A DNA stretch of 64,000 bases from Clostridium gelidum (lineage in GTDB: Bacteria; Bacillota; Clostridia; Clostridiales; Clostridiaceae): positions 3,505,001-3,569,000 of the forward strand of contig NZ_AP024849.1 of NCBI RefSeq assembly GCF_019977655.1, given 5' to 3'. This document shows, in pieces, positions 8,369 to 17,049 of the stretch; within the stretch, counting starts at the first letter, position 1, and each line of letters opens with the position of its first letter. The position numbers were made by a program, and so were the translations under genes. A model generated the notes under the pieces. It did not search any database. It saw only the letters and a program-made list of their open reading frames with translations, and was not told the origin of the DNA.

Positions 8369-9394
8369 TTATTTGATAAACATAGCATCTCCAAATGAGA
8401 AGAATCTATATTTTTCATTTACAGCTTCTTTATATGCATTCATAACATTTTCTCTTCCAGCCAATGTTGAAACAAGCATTATAAGTGTTGACTCAGGCAA
8501 ATGGAAGTTTGTAATTAAATTATCTACTACTTTAAATTTATATCCTGGATATATGAAAATATTAGTCCATCCACTTTGTTCTTTAACAAATCCATTTTCA
8601 TCACCAATGGTCTCTAATGTTCTTGTTGATGTTGTTCCAACAGAAATAACAGCATTACCTCTTTTTTTAGTTTCATTTATTATATCTGCACTTTCCTTTG
8701 AAATCATATAAAATTCAGAATGCATCTCATGTTCTTCTAAAGACTCAACCTTTACAGGTCTAAAAGTTCCAAGTCCAACATGCAAAGTTAAATAAACAAT
8801 ATTTATTCCCTTATCTTTTATTTCTTTCAATAATTCTTGTGTAAAATGAAGCCCTGCAGTTGGTGCTGCAGCTGAACCATTTTCCTTTGAATAAACTGTT
8901 TGATATCTTTCTCTATCTTCTAATCTTTCATGAATATATGGAGGCAATGGCATTTCACCAAGTGCATCTAATACTTCCTCAAATATTCCATCATAGAAAA
9001 ATTCAATAATTCTATTTCCATCCTCTTTAACTTCTACTACTTCGGCTTTTAATTTTCCATCTCCAAAAGTAAACCTTCTGCCTACTTTTGCTGATTTACC
9101 TGGTTTTGCTAAGCATTCCCACTTATCTTTTTCAATTCTCTTAAGCAAAAGAAATTCTATTTTCCCGTGAGTGTCTTCTTTTTCACCAAGTAATCTTGCT
9201 GGCATTACTCTTGTATTATTTAATACTAAAGTATCTCCTTCATTTAAATATCCTACAATATCATGAAATCTCTTATGATTAATTTCTCCAGTTTCCTTAT
9301 CTAAAACCATAAGTCTTGATGAATCCCTTTGTTCTAGAGGGTGTTGAGCTATTAACTCCTTTGGCAAATAAAAATCAAAATCTTTTACGTTCAT
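8369..9394 (-). CDS. queA: S-adenosylmethionine:tRNA ribosyltransferase-isomerase
   Basis: Transfers and isomerises the ribosyl part of SAM onto preQ1-modified tRNA to give epoxyqueuosine, directly after the Tgt step. The 341 residues match the family. Recognised blocks are the N-terminal FDFYLPKELIAQHP, LNNTRVMPARL, AAPTAGLHFT, YLTLHVGLGTFRPV and the C-terminal NLITNFHLPESTLIMLVS. A family 1 palindromic repeat separates it from ruvB upstream. Confidence 0.97.
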   Translation of the reverse strand: MNVKDFDFYLPKELIAQHPLEQRDSSRLMVLDKETGEINHKRFHDIVGYLNEGDTLVLNNTRVMPARLLGEKEDTHGKIEFLLLKRIEKDKWECLAKPGKSAKVGRRFTFGDGKLKAEVVEVKEDGNRIIEFFYDGIFEEVLDALGEMPLPPYIHERLEDRERYQTVYSKENGSAAAPTAGLHFTQELLKEIKDKGINIVYLTLHVGLGTFRPVKVESLEEHEMHSEFYMISKESADIINETKKRGNAVISVGTTSTRTLETIGDENGFVKEQSGWTNIFIYPGYKFKVVDNLITNFHLPESTLIMLVSTLAGRENVMNAYKEAVNEKYRFFSFGDAMFIK

Positions 9395-9426
9395 CTATTT
9401 ATCTTCTCCTAACTAAAAAGTGCCTT

Positions 9427-9588
9427 AGGCACATGAAAATAAATAACAAGTCCAAAGTTGCCATGAATATTTTTCATCAGGCAAGGAGACGAATTGCCCT
9501 CATAGTGGGCCTATTAGGTCAATTTGCCGACGCAGCATAATGGAAAATATGCTGGCAAATGGACTTGTTATTTTTTTGATTGTGCCTT
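9427..9588. repeat. Palindromic repeat family 1, full copy
   Basis: Ends AGGCACATGAAAATAAATAAC and, inverted, GGCACAATCAAAAAAATAAC, each followed by AAGTCC. The inner parts pair as well (CCAAAGTTGCCA with TGGCAAATGG; TTTTTCATCA with TGATG-like sequence). The copy at 44974-45204 is nearly identical in its outer 60 bases on each side. It lies between two co-directional genes, queA and ruvB. No ORF is seen inside. Confidence 0.85.
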
Positions 9589-9656
9589 ATTACTATAAAT
9601 TCTTTGCATTTTACTATATTATAATTTTCGCACCAATATTTCAACAAATAATTTCT

Positions 9657-10694
9657 TTAATCTTCAAAAAAATTTCTTTGCACTTTATTATCTTTATTTT
9701 CTGACTTTTTTACTCTTCCAAGATGTTTATACGCTTTTTCACTTGCAATTCTTCCTCTTGGAGTCCTTATAATGAATCCCTTTTGAAGTAAATACGGTTC
9801 ATAGACATCTTCTATAGTTCCCAATTCTTCTCCTATAAAATAAGAAAGTGTTTCAATTCCAACAGGACCTCCATTAAAATTATCAACAATAGCTTCTAAT
9901 ATTTTATTATCAACCTTATCAAATCCCTTATCATCTACTTCTAGTAATTCTAAAGCTTCTCTTGCTTCCTTTAAAGATACTAATTTATTAGCTTTTACTT
10001 CGGAATAATCTCTAACTCTCTTTAATAATCTATTAGCAATTCTTGGTGTTCCTCTAGATCTTTTTGCAATTTCAAGAGCTCCTTCTTCAGTAATTTTACA
10101 TCCAAACACAGTAGCACTCCTGACTACTATTTCCTTAAGTTCTGCATCGGTGTAGTATTCCATAGCACACAGTACTCCAAATCTATCTCTAAGTGGTGAT
10201 GTAAGCATTCCAATTCTGGTTGTTGCTCCTATAAGCGTGAATTTAGGAAGATCAATTCTTATAGACTTTGCAGCAGCGCCCTTACCTATAATTATATCTA
10301 ATGCATAATCTTCCATGGCAGGATACAAAATTTCTTCAACATTTCTATTTAACCTATGAATTTCATCAATAAATAAAACATCATAGTCCTTTAATGTGGT
10401 TAAAATAGCTGCTAAATCTCCAGCTCTTTCTATTGCAGGACCTGAAGTTATTTTCAAATCCCCGCCCATTTCTCTTGCAATAATATTAGCTAAAGTAGTT
10501 TTCCCAAGTCCTGGTGGACCATACAAAAGTGAATGATCTAATGCTTCTTTTCTATTTCTCGCAGCCTTTATAAATATATCTAATCTCTCTTTAACCTTAT
10601 CTTGTCCTATATATTCATTTATTTTTTGAGGCCTTAGACTAAGTTCAGAATTAAAATCTTCTTCAAATTCTGATGGATTAACTATTCTTTCCAT
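9657..10694 (-). CDS. ruvB: Holliday junction branch migration ATPase RuvB
   Basis: AAA+ motor that, with RuvA, drives branch migration of Holliday junctions in recombination and repair. The 345 residues include Walker A GPPGLGKTT at 59-67, Walker B LFIDEIHRL near 108-116, and sensor 1 GATTRIGML with the arginine-finger stretch SPLRDRFG. The C-terminal winged-helix domain contains FNGGPVGIETLSYFIGEE. It sits 84 bases after ruvA on the same strand. Confidence 0.98.
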   Translation of the reverse strand: MERIVNPSEFEEDFNSELSLRPQKINEYIGQDKVKERLDIFIKAARNRKEALDHSLLYGPPGLGKTTLANIIAREMGGDLKITSGPAIERAGDLAAILTTLKDYDVLFIDEIHRLNRNVEEILYPAMEDYALDIIIGKGAAAKSIRIDLPKFTLIGATTRIGMLTSPLRDRFGVLCAMEYYTDAELKEIVVRSATVFGCKITEEGALEIAKRSRGTPRIANRLLKRVRDYSEVKANKLVSLKEAREALELLEVDDKGFDKVDNKILEAIVDNFNGGPVGIETLSYFIGEELGTIEDVYEPYLLQKGFIIRTPRGRIASEKAYKHLGRVKKSENKDNKVQRNFFED

Positions 10695-10778
10695 AATAAC
10701 ACCCCCTATTCTTCATAAATTAATTGTATTCAAATATTTTAATTAAATGTTTATGCATATTTTTTAACCTACCATATT

Positions 10779-11375
10779 TTATCCCATTAGTGCTTTTAAA
10801 GCATTCTTAATTATATTTTCAACACTTTCATTTATGTCAGCCTTCTTAAGCACAGTATCTGCTTCTTTTTCACTATATCCTAGTGCAATCAATGCACTTA
10901 AAGCTTCTGAAACTGCCATAATATTTTCATTTCCAAAGTTATCTATGTTTTGAGCATTATCCAATAATTCATCTGGTTTTAATTTATCTTTAAGCTCTAA
11001 AATAATTCTAGCCGCTGTTTTTTTACCTATACCAACACCTCTGCAAATATGTTTTTCATCATTAGTCAATATGGCATATTTAAGATTATTAACTCGGCTT
11101 ATAGATAATAATGATAATGCTGCCTTAGGACCAACTCCACCAACTGTTAAAAGTAATTTAAACATTTCTAATTCATCTTTAGAATCAAATCCATAAAGAC
11201 CTATGAAATCTTCTCTTACTATTTGTTCAAGATAAAGCATAATTTCATCGCCTGCTTTTGGTATCTGTGACATTGTAGCACCTGATGTAAATATTTTATA
11301 ACCAATACCATTATTCTCTAATATTATATAATCTTTATTTATACCTACATATTTCCCCTTAATATATTCATACAT
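10779..11375 (-). CDS. ruvA: Holliday junction DNA-binding protein RuvA
   Basis: Binds four-way junctions and loads RuvB. The 198 residues show the N-terminal OB fold (MYEYIKGKYVGINKDYIILENNG), two helix-hairpin-helix motifs (LLTVGGVGPKAALSLL and GVGIGKKTAARIILELK) and a C-terminal domain III with EALSALIALGYSEKEAD. The family also has B. subtilis ruvA next to bofC. Here a transposase gene separates it from the bofC-like gene. Confidence 0.97.
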   Translation of the reverse strand: MYEYIKGKYVGINKDYIILENNGIGYKIFTSGATMSQIPKAGDEIMLYLEQIVREDFIGLYGFDSKDELEMFKLLLTVGGVGPKAALSLLSISRVNNLKYAILTNDEKHICRGVGIGKKTAARIILELKDKLKPDELLDNAQNIDNFGNENIMAVSEALSALIALGYSEKEADTVLKKADINESVENIIKNALKALMG

Positions 11376-11409
11376 CTATTGTTCCTCCAGCTTTTGTATA
11401 TAAATAAAC

Positions 11410-11439
11410 TATACTAAATTAATACTTTAATTTAGTATA
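11410..11439. repeat. Palindrome upstream of ruvA
   Basis: Perfect 13-bp arms TATACTAAATTAA and TTAATTTAGTATA with a 4-base loop, 35 bases upstream of the ruvA start. It could be an operator in the ruvAB promoter region or a terminator for the transposase gene upstream. Confidence 0.5.
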
Positions 11440-11621
11440 CTCTTTTAAAACAAATTTCTACATTAATAAAACCCAACTTATACTTTATCATTTTAATTGA
11501 AATCTTTCAATAATGTATTTATTAACGGTTGAGTCAAGTAAAAGTTGGCAAGAATTTTATTTAAATTATTATCCATTATTTTACATTGCATTTTTAAAAT
11601 TTCCCTACCCATACTGTATAT

Positions 11622-13100
11622 TTAACTATAACTAATATCACTAAATGATTTTAATCCACATAAATCACGTACTATTTTTCTACCTAACGTTGCGGCAGCT
11701 CCGCTATACGGAATTTGTGCACTATTGCACTTATATGCCTTACACTTATTAGATTCTTTATTCGCTTGAAATACTGTTAATGGTAGTTTTGCAACTACTG
11801 TATCAATAACATCATCAGAAATAATATTTCTGTAGATTTTATCTACAGTATCAAACAACCTATTACTAAATTTTTCAGATAATATTTTAGATAAATTATC
11901 TGCACCATTAATAGACCAGCTCATTTTTCTGCCCTTCATTCTTTGAGCTAATACATCACAAATATTATGTTCCATTGTGCCTAGATTCTTGTATTCCATG
12001 CCTTCCGGCGCCGTAGGCATGTTTATGTCACTTCTTAATTTATACGGTATTAATCCATCTCTATTGTGAACAAAGTAATCATATAATTCAGTAAGCTTCT
12101 TAAATGCAATATCTTTTTCGTTTGTAAGTATCATCATATTTACAATAGTTTCTAGACCTTCATCAATTTTACCTTCTCTAAATAGTTTTAGTAATTGCTT
12201 TTGAGCTCTTTTATCACTTACCTTACGTATAATCGCTTGGCCTACATGAAATGGATCTAGCTGAAAATGAATGTCTTCATCCTCACAAGTTGCTTTAATC
12301 CAATTTGCTCCATCACCGTTTAATATTCTAGTTTGAATTTCATCTACATTGTATTTTTCTGAAATTGTTGCGCTAGCAAGCTTTTTAAAGTGATTGGAAT
12401 TGCTAAAGCTTGCACAAACAGTTTTATCAACAACCACATATTCTTTTTTGCTCCCTGGGCGTAAAGTCCAGCCAGTATATGATACTGCTAGTTTTAACTC
12501 TTTCTTTTTATTTTTCCCTTTTGGTCTATCATTACCTTGAAGATAGAGCCAAACTCCATCTTGCTCCTGAAACAATACTGGTACTTCCTTTTCGCCTTTT
12601 AATGCACCTTTGTCATTTAACTCAATTTTACGATTTTCTATTTCTTTAATCTTTTCCCCAAGTGTTTGAACTATGTTCCAAACGCCTTGAGCACTAATAT
12701 CTTGATTACACATAGTTTTAATATTCTCAGATGTCTTTCTAAAAGAAACCTCCGTCACGTTAGTTAAAATAGTTTCTACGAGATTTATAGACACATTTCC
12801 TAAAGTGTCCATCCCTAAATACTCATCCAAAAGGTACTTAGTTGCTTTCTTACCATCTTCAAGTTTAAATTCATAAATGCGCCTAGAATACTCTACGTTC
12901 CCCATAATAGTCCTCAAACAAGTTTGCTTACGACCTTTATTACGGTAAACCTTGCTATCTCTTTCATTAAGTAGTTTTTCATCTAAAAATTCTAATATAC
13001 TTTTTAAAGCATTACAAGCTTCGTCACAAGCATATTTATAAATTCTTTTCTCTAACTCCTTGAAAGTCATTCCTTTATCATTTAAACTTAATTCATACAT
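11622..13100 (-). CDS. ISLre2 family transposase (UPF0236)
   Basis: The 492-residue protein belongs to the UPF0236/ISLre2 transposase family. It begins MYELSLNDKGMTFKELEK and has a cysteine-containing KGRKQTCLRTIMGNVEYSRR segment near residues 55-75. It also has LFQEQDGVWLYLQG, LNGDGANWIK and QLDPFHVGQA, where acidic catalytic residues are expected, and a C-terminal MKGRKMSWSINGADNLSKIL. The frame is complete with no stops, so the element may still be active. Being between ruvA and the bofC-like gene, it interrupts a gene pairing conserved in Bacillus. Confidence 0.9.
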   Translation of the reverse strand: MYELSLNDKGMTFKELEKRIYKYACDEACNALKSILEFLDEKLLNERDSKVYRNKGRKQTCLRTIMGNVEYSRRIYEFKLEDGKKATKYLLDEYLGMDTLGNVSINLVETILTNVTEVSFRKTSENIKTMCNQDISAQGVWNIVQTLGEKIKEIENRKIELNDKGALKGEKEVPVLFQEQDGVWLYLQGNDRPKGKNKKKELKLAVSYTGWTLRPGSKKEYVVVDKTVCASFSNSNHFKKLASATISEKYNVDEIQTRILNGDGANWIKATCEDEDIHFQLDPFHVGQAIIRKVSDKRAQKQLLKLFREGKIDEGLETIVNMMILTNEKDIAFKKLTELYDYFVHNRDGLIPYKLRSDINMPTAPEGMEYKNLGTMEHNICDVLAQRMKGRKMSWSINGADNLSKILSEKFSNRLFDTVDKIYRNIISDDVIDTVVAKLPLTVFQANKESNKCKAYKCNSAQIPYSGAAATLGRKIVRDLCGLKSFSDISYS

Positions 13101-13162
13101 AAATATAACTCCATTCTATTTAGTCTTAGCAACTTAATTATAATGGATAATTTATGTATTTG

Positions 13163-13182
13163 GGAGATGCTTTCGCATCTCC
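13163..13182. terminator. Hairpin upstream of the transposase
   Basis: 8-bp GGAGATGC / GCATCTCC stem with a small TTTC loop and T-rich flanks. It may shield the transposase gene from read-through, a common arrangement in insertion sequences. Confidence 0.5.
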
Positions 13183-13272
13183 TTTTACTATTTATACAGT
13201 TTTTATTACTGTTTCTGCCTACTAAAATTATACTCTAACTTTATTAACGACTTAATCATATTCGAAAAAATA

Positions 13273-13302
13273 GGTATGTGAGCAACTGATTACTCACATA
13301 CC
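13273..13302 (-). terminator. Terminator of the bofC-like gene
   Basis: Perfect 10-bp arms GGTATGTGAG and CTCACATACC around a 10-base loop, about 65 bases after the bofC-like stop. Confidence 0.7.
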
Positions 13303-13366
13303 ATTTTATTAATTTTAGATTTTATCTATAATCTTTACTCACAAAATATTTATTTGACTAGCTCTT

Positions 13367-13942
13367 CTAAGATAAAAATTCAGATAAACTTTCTTCTGCG
13401 TCATCTTTTGAATTATATTCAAATTCAAAATTTCTAATTTTGTTTTTATCTGATTCTCTTAAATTTTCTACTTTTTTATTATTAGAATAGATATCCTTAC
13501 TATTTTCAATTAATAATGTTCCGTCCTTATCAGTTTTATATATAGCTAAAAATCCAGCCTTCTCACCAATATAATATTTATTAGGTTTGACACATTTTGA
13601 AATATCTCTTTTATATGTCATTTCACCATTAGATTCTAATTCTAAGACATATCCTTTATCTTTTAATGCTTTTGATAATTCTGGTACTGTTAAATTTCCA
13701 TCTATATTCAACTCTTTTTTAAGCTCTGCTATGGTTGATTCTTTTTCTTTATTTTCTCCTGCAAATAAATATATTTTTGTGTTATCACTAAGTCCACTGC
13801 TTTTCTTTATATCATTTGATATGACAGGGTTATTTTTAGCATTTTGATTAGCTATATATTTATCTGACAAATAATAAGTTATAGAAAATATAAGTGCTAA
13901 TGTTATTGTCATTGAAATAAATAATTTCTTTTTATTCATCAT
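13367..13942 (-). CDS. BofC-like protein (BofC C-terminal domain), membrane-anchored
   Basis: A 191-residue protein with one N-terminal membrane helix (about residues 6-26) and an extracellular part. Its last 75 residues resemble the BofC C-terminal domain: YYIGEKAGFLAIYKTDKDG, then ENSKDI and an acidic C-terminus. In B. subtilis BofC regulates the SpoIVB protease in sporulation. The same checkpoint role here is an inference. The frame opens at a GTG at 13951, but AAGGAGTG is placed 8 bases before the ATG at 13942, so I use that. Its position beside ruvA (apart from the inserted transposase) supports the assignment. Confidence 0.75.
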   Translation of the reverse strand: MMNKKKLFISMTITLALIFSITYYLSDKYIANQNAKNNPVISNDIKKSSGLSDNTKIYLFAGENKEKESTIAELKKELNIDGNLTVPELSKALKDKGYVLELESNGEMTYKRDISKCVKPNKYYIGEKAGFLAIYKTDKDGTLLIENSKDIYSNNKKVENLRESDKNKIRNFEFEYNSKDDAEESLSEFLS

Positions 13943-14059
13943 AATAATCACTCCTTATTAAGGAGTATTGACATTTTTCTAATATATATACATATTTTTC
14001 TATAATTCCAATGAAAATTCATAAATAAAGTTTATAATTTTAGTATTTGCACTTTAGGA

Positions 14060-14275
14060 CTAATTATTTATTATAAGTATTCAAAAAAATATAGAGACTT
14101 ATAACTAAAACATTATAAGTTGTTCAAAAAAGCTTGTTCAAAGCTTGTCTTTGAAGCAAGCTTTTTGGATGCAACTTATGGTCTTAGAAGCACCCATCAA
14201 AGTCTTCAGTAATTGGAACAAATGCATGCCCCCTTACTTCTGCGAGAATACGCATAAGTTCCGTAACTATACCTT
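14060..14275. repeat. Diverged copy of palindromic repeat family 2
   Basis: Contains a long nested hairpin at 14123-14180: ATAAGTTG ... AAAAAGCTTG ... CAAGCTTTTT ... CAACTTAT. It then has CTTCTGCGAGAATACGCATAAG and TTCCGTAACTATACC. The layout GTTGTTC ... GATGCAAC and the GCATAAG...GTTCC end parallel the copy at 59108-59440. This fills the 331-base gap between the bofC-like gene and the next gene. Confidence 0.5.
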
Positions 14276-15023
14276 AACTTTTTTTAAAAGTATGTTTTAA
14301 TGCATTTATTATTATAGCCCAAGTAATTCTTATACAATTTTTATAATTTATAATTGCGTTTATTATTAAAACTCCCATTATAATTTCAAAATAATATAAT
14401 AAAACAGTTAAAATCGGATTAATATTTACCCATTTCATATCTGAAATAAATGCAGTTGCAAAAGATAGTCCAAATATAACAATACTAAAAATTATAAGAC
14501 CTTTAATCATTCCTTTAAAATCTTGGTGACTTGGTGCTATCCCACTTATTAGTACTAAAAATAATATAATTGTGATTATTCCTTCTTTAGTAAATATAGT
14601 TCTTGGATCTAATATCCTTGATATTTCTGACATTTCACTTTTTAATACAAATTTGCTTTCTATAAATATAAATAAAGGTATGTTTACTAGTGCTGGTGCT
14701 ATTGCTATAAAAAATTCCTTTATGCTTATTAAAAATGGGATTCTACTTCCCACTCTAGATTCAACAAACCCTGGTCTGTTTCCCTTTGGAAAAAGCTGTA
14801 CTTTTTCTATTTTCGCCAAACATAACACAGCAACTAATAAATGTGCTGCTTCATGAGCTGGTGTACTTAATCCATATATAAACTTAGATAAACTAGAATT
14901 TATACTTCCTATAGCACCTAAAAAAACTGACTGAATAAATCTTAATGCAAAATAATATGAAAAATATAATACTAAAAAAACTCCTACTGATTTAATTGCT
15001 ACTTCCATTTTTACCACATCCAT
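14274..15023 (-). CDS. Integral membrane protein with HExxH zinc-peptidase motif
   Basis: A 249-residue protein with about six predicted membrane helices. HEAAH at residues 57-61 begins in the second helix region, the arrangement seen in intramembrane (site-2, M50-like) metalloproteases. A later SGIAPSHQDFKG loop could supply the third zinc ligand. The motif and topology are visible; protease activity is inferred. It starts 59 bases after the radical SAM gene on the same strand, so the two are probably co-transcribed. I do not recognise a named family. Confidence 0.6.
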   Translation of the reverse strand: MDVVKMEVAIKSVGVFLVLYFSYYFALRFIQSVFLGAIGSINSSLSKFIYGLSTPAHEAAHLLVAVLCLAKIEKVQLFPKGNRPGFVESRVGSRIPFLISIKEFFIAIAPALVNIPLFIFIESKFVLKSEMSEISRILDPRTIFTKEGIITIILFLVLISGIAPSHQDFKGMIKGLIIFSIVIFGLSFATAFISDMKWVNINPILTVLLYYFEIIMGVLIINAIINYKNCIRITWAIIINALKHTFKKS

Positions 15024-15082
15024 TTCTATTTCACTTTAGTCTATAAATATTCCCAAACACTTACTATGCTTAAGTGTATACT

Positions 15083-15952
15083 TTATCTTACTCTATTTAT
15101 AAATCCACATCTTTTACATAGTTCTTCTACTGCTTTTCTTCCTGAAAAGCCATCATATATTTCTTTAGCTCTTTTAGAATTCAAAATTTCCTCTAGAGTG
15201 TTGTAAAATATATTACCAAGAGGAATAGTTCCTTCACTATCTAAACAGCATGGCACAACTGTTCCATCAACTAATATGCCTATTTGATCTCTAAGTCCAT
15301 AACAAAAAGCCCTTTCCCCTAATTCTTCTTCTTTTAAAGATGGCCATTTAAATTTTTCACCCATGCTAATATATACATTATTTTTTAATTTAAAACTATT
15401 TTTCTCTTTTAGACATTCCTTTAAATCACAGTTTAATTCAAATTCTTGTTCAAGTAATTCAAATATATCAATATTCATATTATTACTAGCACTATATCTT
15501 GTATCTAAATTCCATAATCTCAAAGAACAAATTATATTAGTTTTTTCAGTTGCTTCTTTAACAAAACTAATTATGTTATTTATGTATTCATTGAAATCAA
15601 TTTGTTCCTCATTAGCTTCAAAACTATGCAGTGAAATATTCACTTGTCTTAACGCTTGTGCATTAATTAATATATCTTTAACTTCACTTATTAAAGTTCC
15701 GTTAGTAGTTATATTAACTTTCAATTGATTTTCTTTGCTTATTTCTAAGAAATGTTCAAGTTCCTTATTTAAAAATGGCTCTCCCATTAAATGAAAATAA
15801 ACATGATCTGTATAAGGTCTTATGTCTTTCACAATATGTTCAAAGGATTCCTTATCCATAAACTTAAGCTTTCTAGATGTTTTAGGACAAAAATTGCAAC
15901 TTAAATTACATGTGTTAGTTATCTCTATATAAACTTTTTTAAATTTTTTCAT
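15083..15952 (-). CDS. Radical SAM protein with SPASM-like C-terminal cysteines
   Basis: Has the radical SAM cluster motif CNLSCNFC (C15, C19, C22), followed by GEPFLNKEL and NITTNGTLI typical of the SAM-binding core. The C-terminal portion has FCYG, a DGTVVPCCLDSEG segment, LGNIF and CKRCGF, which is a SPASM/Twitch-type auxiliary cluster pattern. Proteins of this build modify peptides or activate enzymes; the substrate here is unknown. The length of 289 residues is complete. Downstream is the HExxH membrane protein, and upstream is a truncated UPF0158-like remnant and a repeat. Confidence 0.85.
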   Translation of the reverse strand: MKKFKKVYIEITNTCNLSCNFCPKTSRKLKFMDKESFEHIVKDIRPYTDHVYFHLMGEPFLNKELEHFLEISKENQLKVNITTNGTLISEVKDILINAQALRQVNISLHSFEANEEQIDFNEYINNIISFVKEATEKTNIICSLRLWNLDTRYSASNNMNIDIFELLEQEFELNCDLKECLKEKNSFKLKNNVYISMGEKFKWPSLKEEELGERAFCYGLRDQIGILVDGTVVPCCLDSEGTIPLGNIFYNTLEEILNSKRAKEIYDGFSGRKAVEELCKRCGFINRVR

Positions 15953-15958
15953 TGAATC

Positions 15959-16070
15959 CTAACTCCAGTCTTTATTTTTTAGATTAAGTCTCATAACCTT
16001 ATCTTTAAATCGTCTAAAAGCTCCCCTTTCATTTAAATTATTTAATAAATTTATAACTCTTCCATTATTC
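15959..16070 (-). pseudogene. C-terminal remnant resembling UPF0158 proteins, cut by repeat 16070-16231
   Basis: About 37 codons on the minus strand read NNGRVINLLNNLNERG, then AFRRFKDKVMRLNLKNKDWS and a TAG stop at 15959-15961. The GAFRRFKD...W pattern is characteristic of the C-terminus of UPF0158 family proteins. The reading frame runs straight into the end of a family 1 repeat, which replaces the rest of the gene. I infer that insertion or deletion at the repeat truncated it. Confidence 0.5.
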
Positions 16071-16231
16071 GGCACAATCAAAAAAATAACAAGTCCATCT
16101 GTCAGCATATTTTCCATCATTCTGCATCGGCAAAATGCCAGAATAGACCAGCTATGATGGCACTTCGCCTCCTTGTCTGATGAAAAATATTCATGCCAGC
16201 TTTGGATTTGTTATTTTATTTCATGTGCCTT
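16070..16231. repeat. Palindromic repeat family 1, copy in inverse orientation
   Basis: Starts CGGCACAATCAAAAAAATAAC and ends TTTCATGTGCCT, the reverse orientation of the copy at 9427-9588. The interior carries matching blocks: TCATCATTCTGC-like, GCTATGATGG, CTCCTTGTCTGATG and TTCATGCCAGCTTTGGA. It abuts the UPF0158-like remnant. Confidence 0.8.
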
Positions 16232-16299
16232 AACTATAGATTTATTCTCTTTATTATATAACAATTTATTATTTTTCCAATAGTTTTTGAAATTTTTCG

Positions 16300-16502
16300 T
16301 AAGAAAAGAGCAAATGCATTAAATACATTTGCTCTTACTTAGTAACTGATTTTTACGTTGTCCGCCAACTGGGTACGCCCATACGTCGTACATTGCTTCC
16401 GGGATTTTTACGTTGCCCGTCACCAACTGCATATCTCTTGAGATATACGCTTCTGCCGGATTGAAGTGTCAGTCCACTAAGATAAATTTGAATCTTTATC
16501 TT
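16300..16502 (-). ncRNA. Structured small RNA, copy 1 (about 200 nt)
   Basis: Free-standing RNA gene on the minus strand. It has promoter TTGCAA (16532-16537), a 17-base spacer and TATAAT (16509-16514), and ends in a terminator hairpin AAGAGCAAATG/CATTTGCTCTT at 16306-16336. The transcript would begin with a small hairpin (AAGATAAA/TTTATCTT). A closing stem follows, made by CTTAGT-ACTGA pairing with TCAGT-ACTAAG (plus-strand notation). Inside are a CGGG/CCCG hairpin, a GGGCGTACCC hairpin and a variable AU-rich hairpin. The core is almost identical to the second copy 750 bases away. No reading frame or ribosome site is seen. The RNA family is not recognised. Confidence 0.8.
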
Positions 16503-16508
16503 ATCTAT

Positions 16509-16537
16509 ATTATATATTGCTTCATATAAAATTGCAA
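16509..16537 (-). promoter_or_regulatory. Promoter of small RNA copy 1
   Basis: On the minus strand TTGCAA and TATAAT are separated by exactly 17 bases, a housekeeping sigma-A-type promoter. The same boxes and spacing precede copy 2, although the spacer sequences differ. Confidence 0.75.
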
Positions 16538-16612
16538 TATGTTTTTTGAATTTTCTGAATTATTTTTTAACTTAATATTAATTCATTCTTTTTTATCATT
16601 TATTAAATTTCA

Positions 16613-16652
16613 AAAACAAAATAAAGAGCAAATGTACATTTTTGCTCTTTAT
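16613..16652. terminator. Hairpin between the small RNA and a membrane-protein remnant
   Basis: AAAGAGCAAA ... TTTGCTCTTTA forms a stem with T-rich flanks. It lies downstream of the membrane-protein remnant at 16745 on the minus strand and is its probable terminator. Confidence 0.55.
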
Positions 16653-16744
16653 TATTTATCCTTAACTTTTTACATTGCATTTTTGTTTGTTACATAAACA
16701 TAATATATTTAATTTTCACCTTAAATATAGCTTTTTCATAATCT

Positions 16745-16996
16745 CTACCATGTCTTAATTTTTTTCAACAGTTTACTTATTACATTTTCTTTTTTCTCTT
16801 GTATCTTGCCTTTATTAAACTCATTTTTACTAGCAAAAAATATTAATGCTGTTTCTCCAACTAATAAGTATATCCACCATGGTATGTTTATCTAAAAACT
16901 TAATGTATTTAAAAATACACCTATTATTAAAAATACTGTGCCAATAAAGTATATTTTATTTTGAATCACAAATCCTATAATAATACCAATAATTTA
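16745..16996 (-). pseudogene. Remnant of a small membrane protein with an in-frame stop
   Basis: On the minus strand a frame reads IGIIIGFVIQNKIYFIGTVF, then LIIGVFLNTLSF, a TAG stop, and continues INIPWWIYLLVGETALIFFA before a lysine-rich tail ending at TAG (16745-16747). Two to three hydrophobic segments followed by a charged C-terminus look like the end of a multi-pass membrane protein. No start codon is seen and a stop interrupts it, so it is decayed. Confidence 0.6.
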
Positions 16997-17049
16997 TCAT
17001 AATGGCAATATTTTTAAATATTCTATAATTAATCTAATTTTTAGTTATA

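Larger units (their letters stand above)
11530..13220 (-). mobile_element. ISLre2-type insertion sequence (approximate limits)
   Basis: A single-gene element carrying the transposase at 11622-13100, lying between ruvA and the bofC-like gene. Limits are approximate. I could not identify convincing terminal inverted repeats or a target duplication by eye, although TTGGCAAGAA near 11550 and the inverted AGGCAGAAA near 13215 are loosely alike. A hairpin GGAGATGC/GCATCTCC lies at 13163-13182, upstream of the transposase. Confidence 0.6.
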
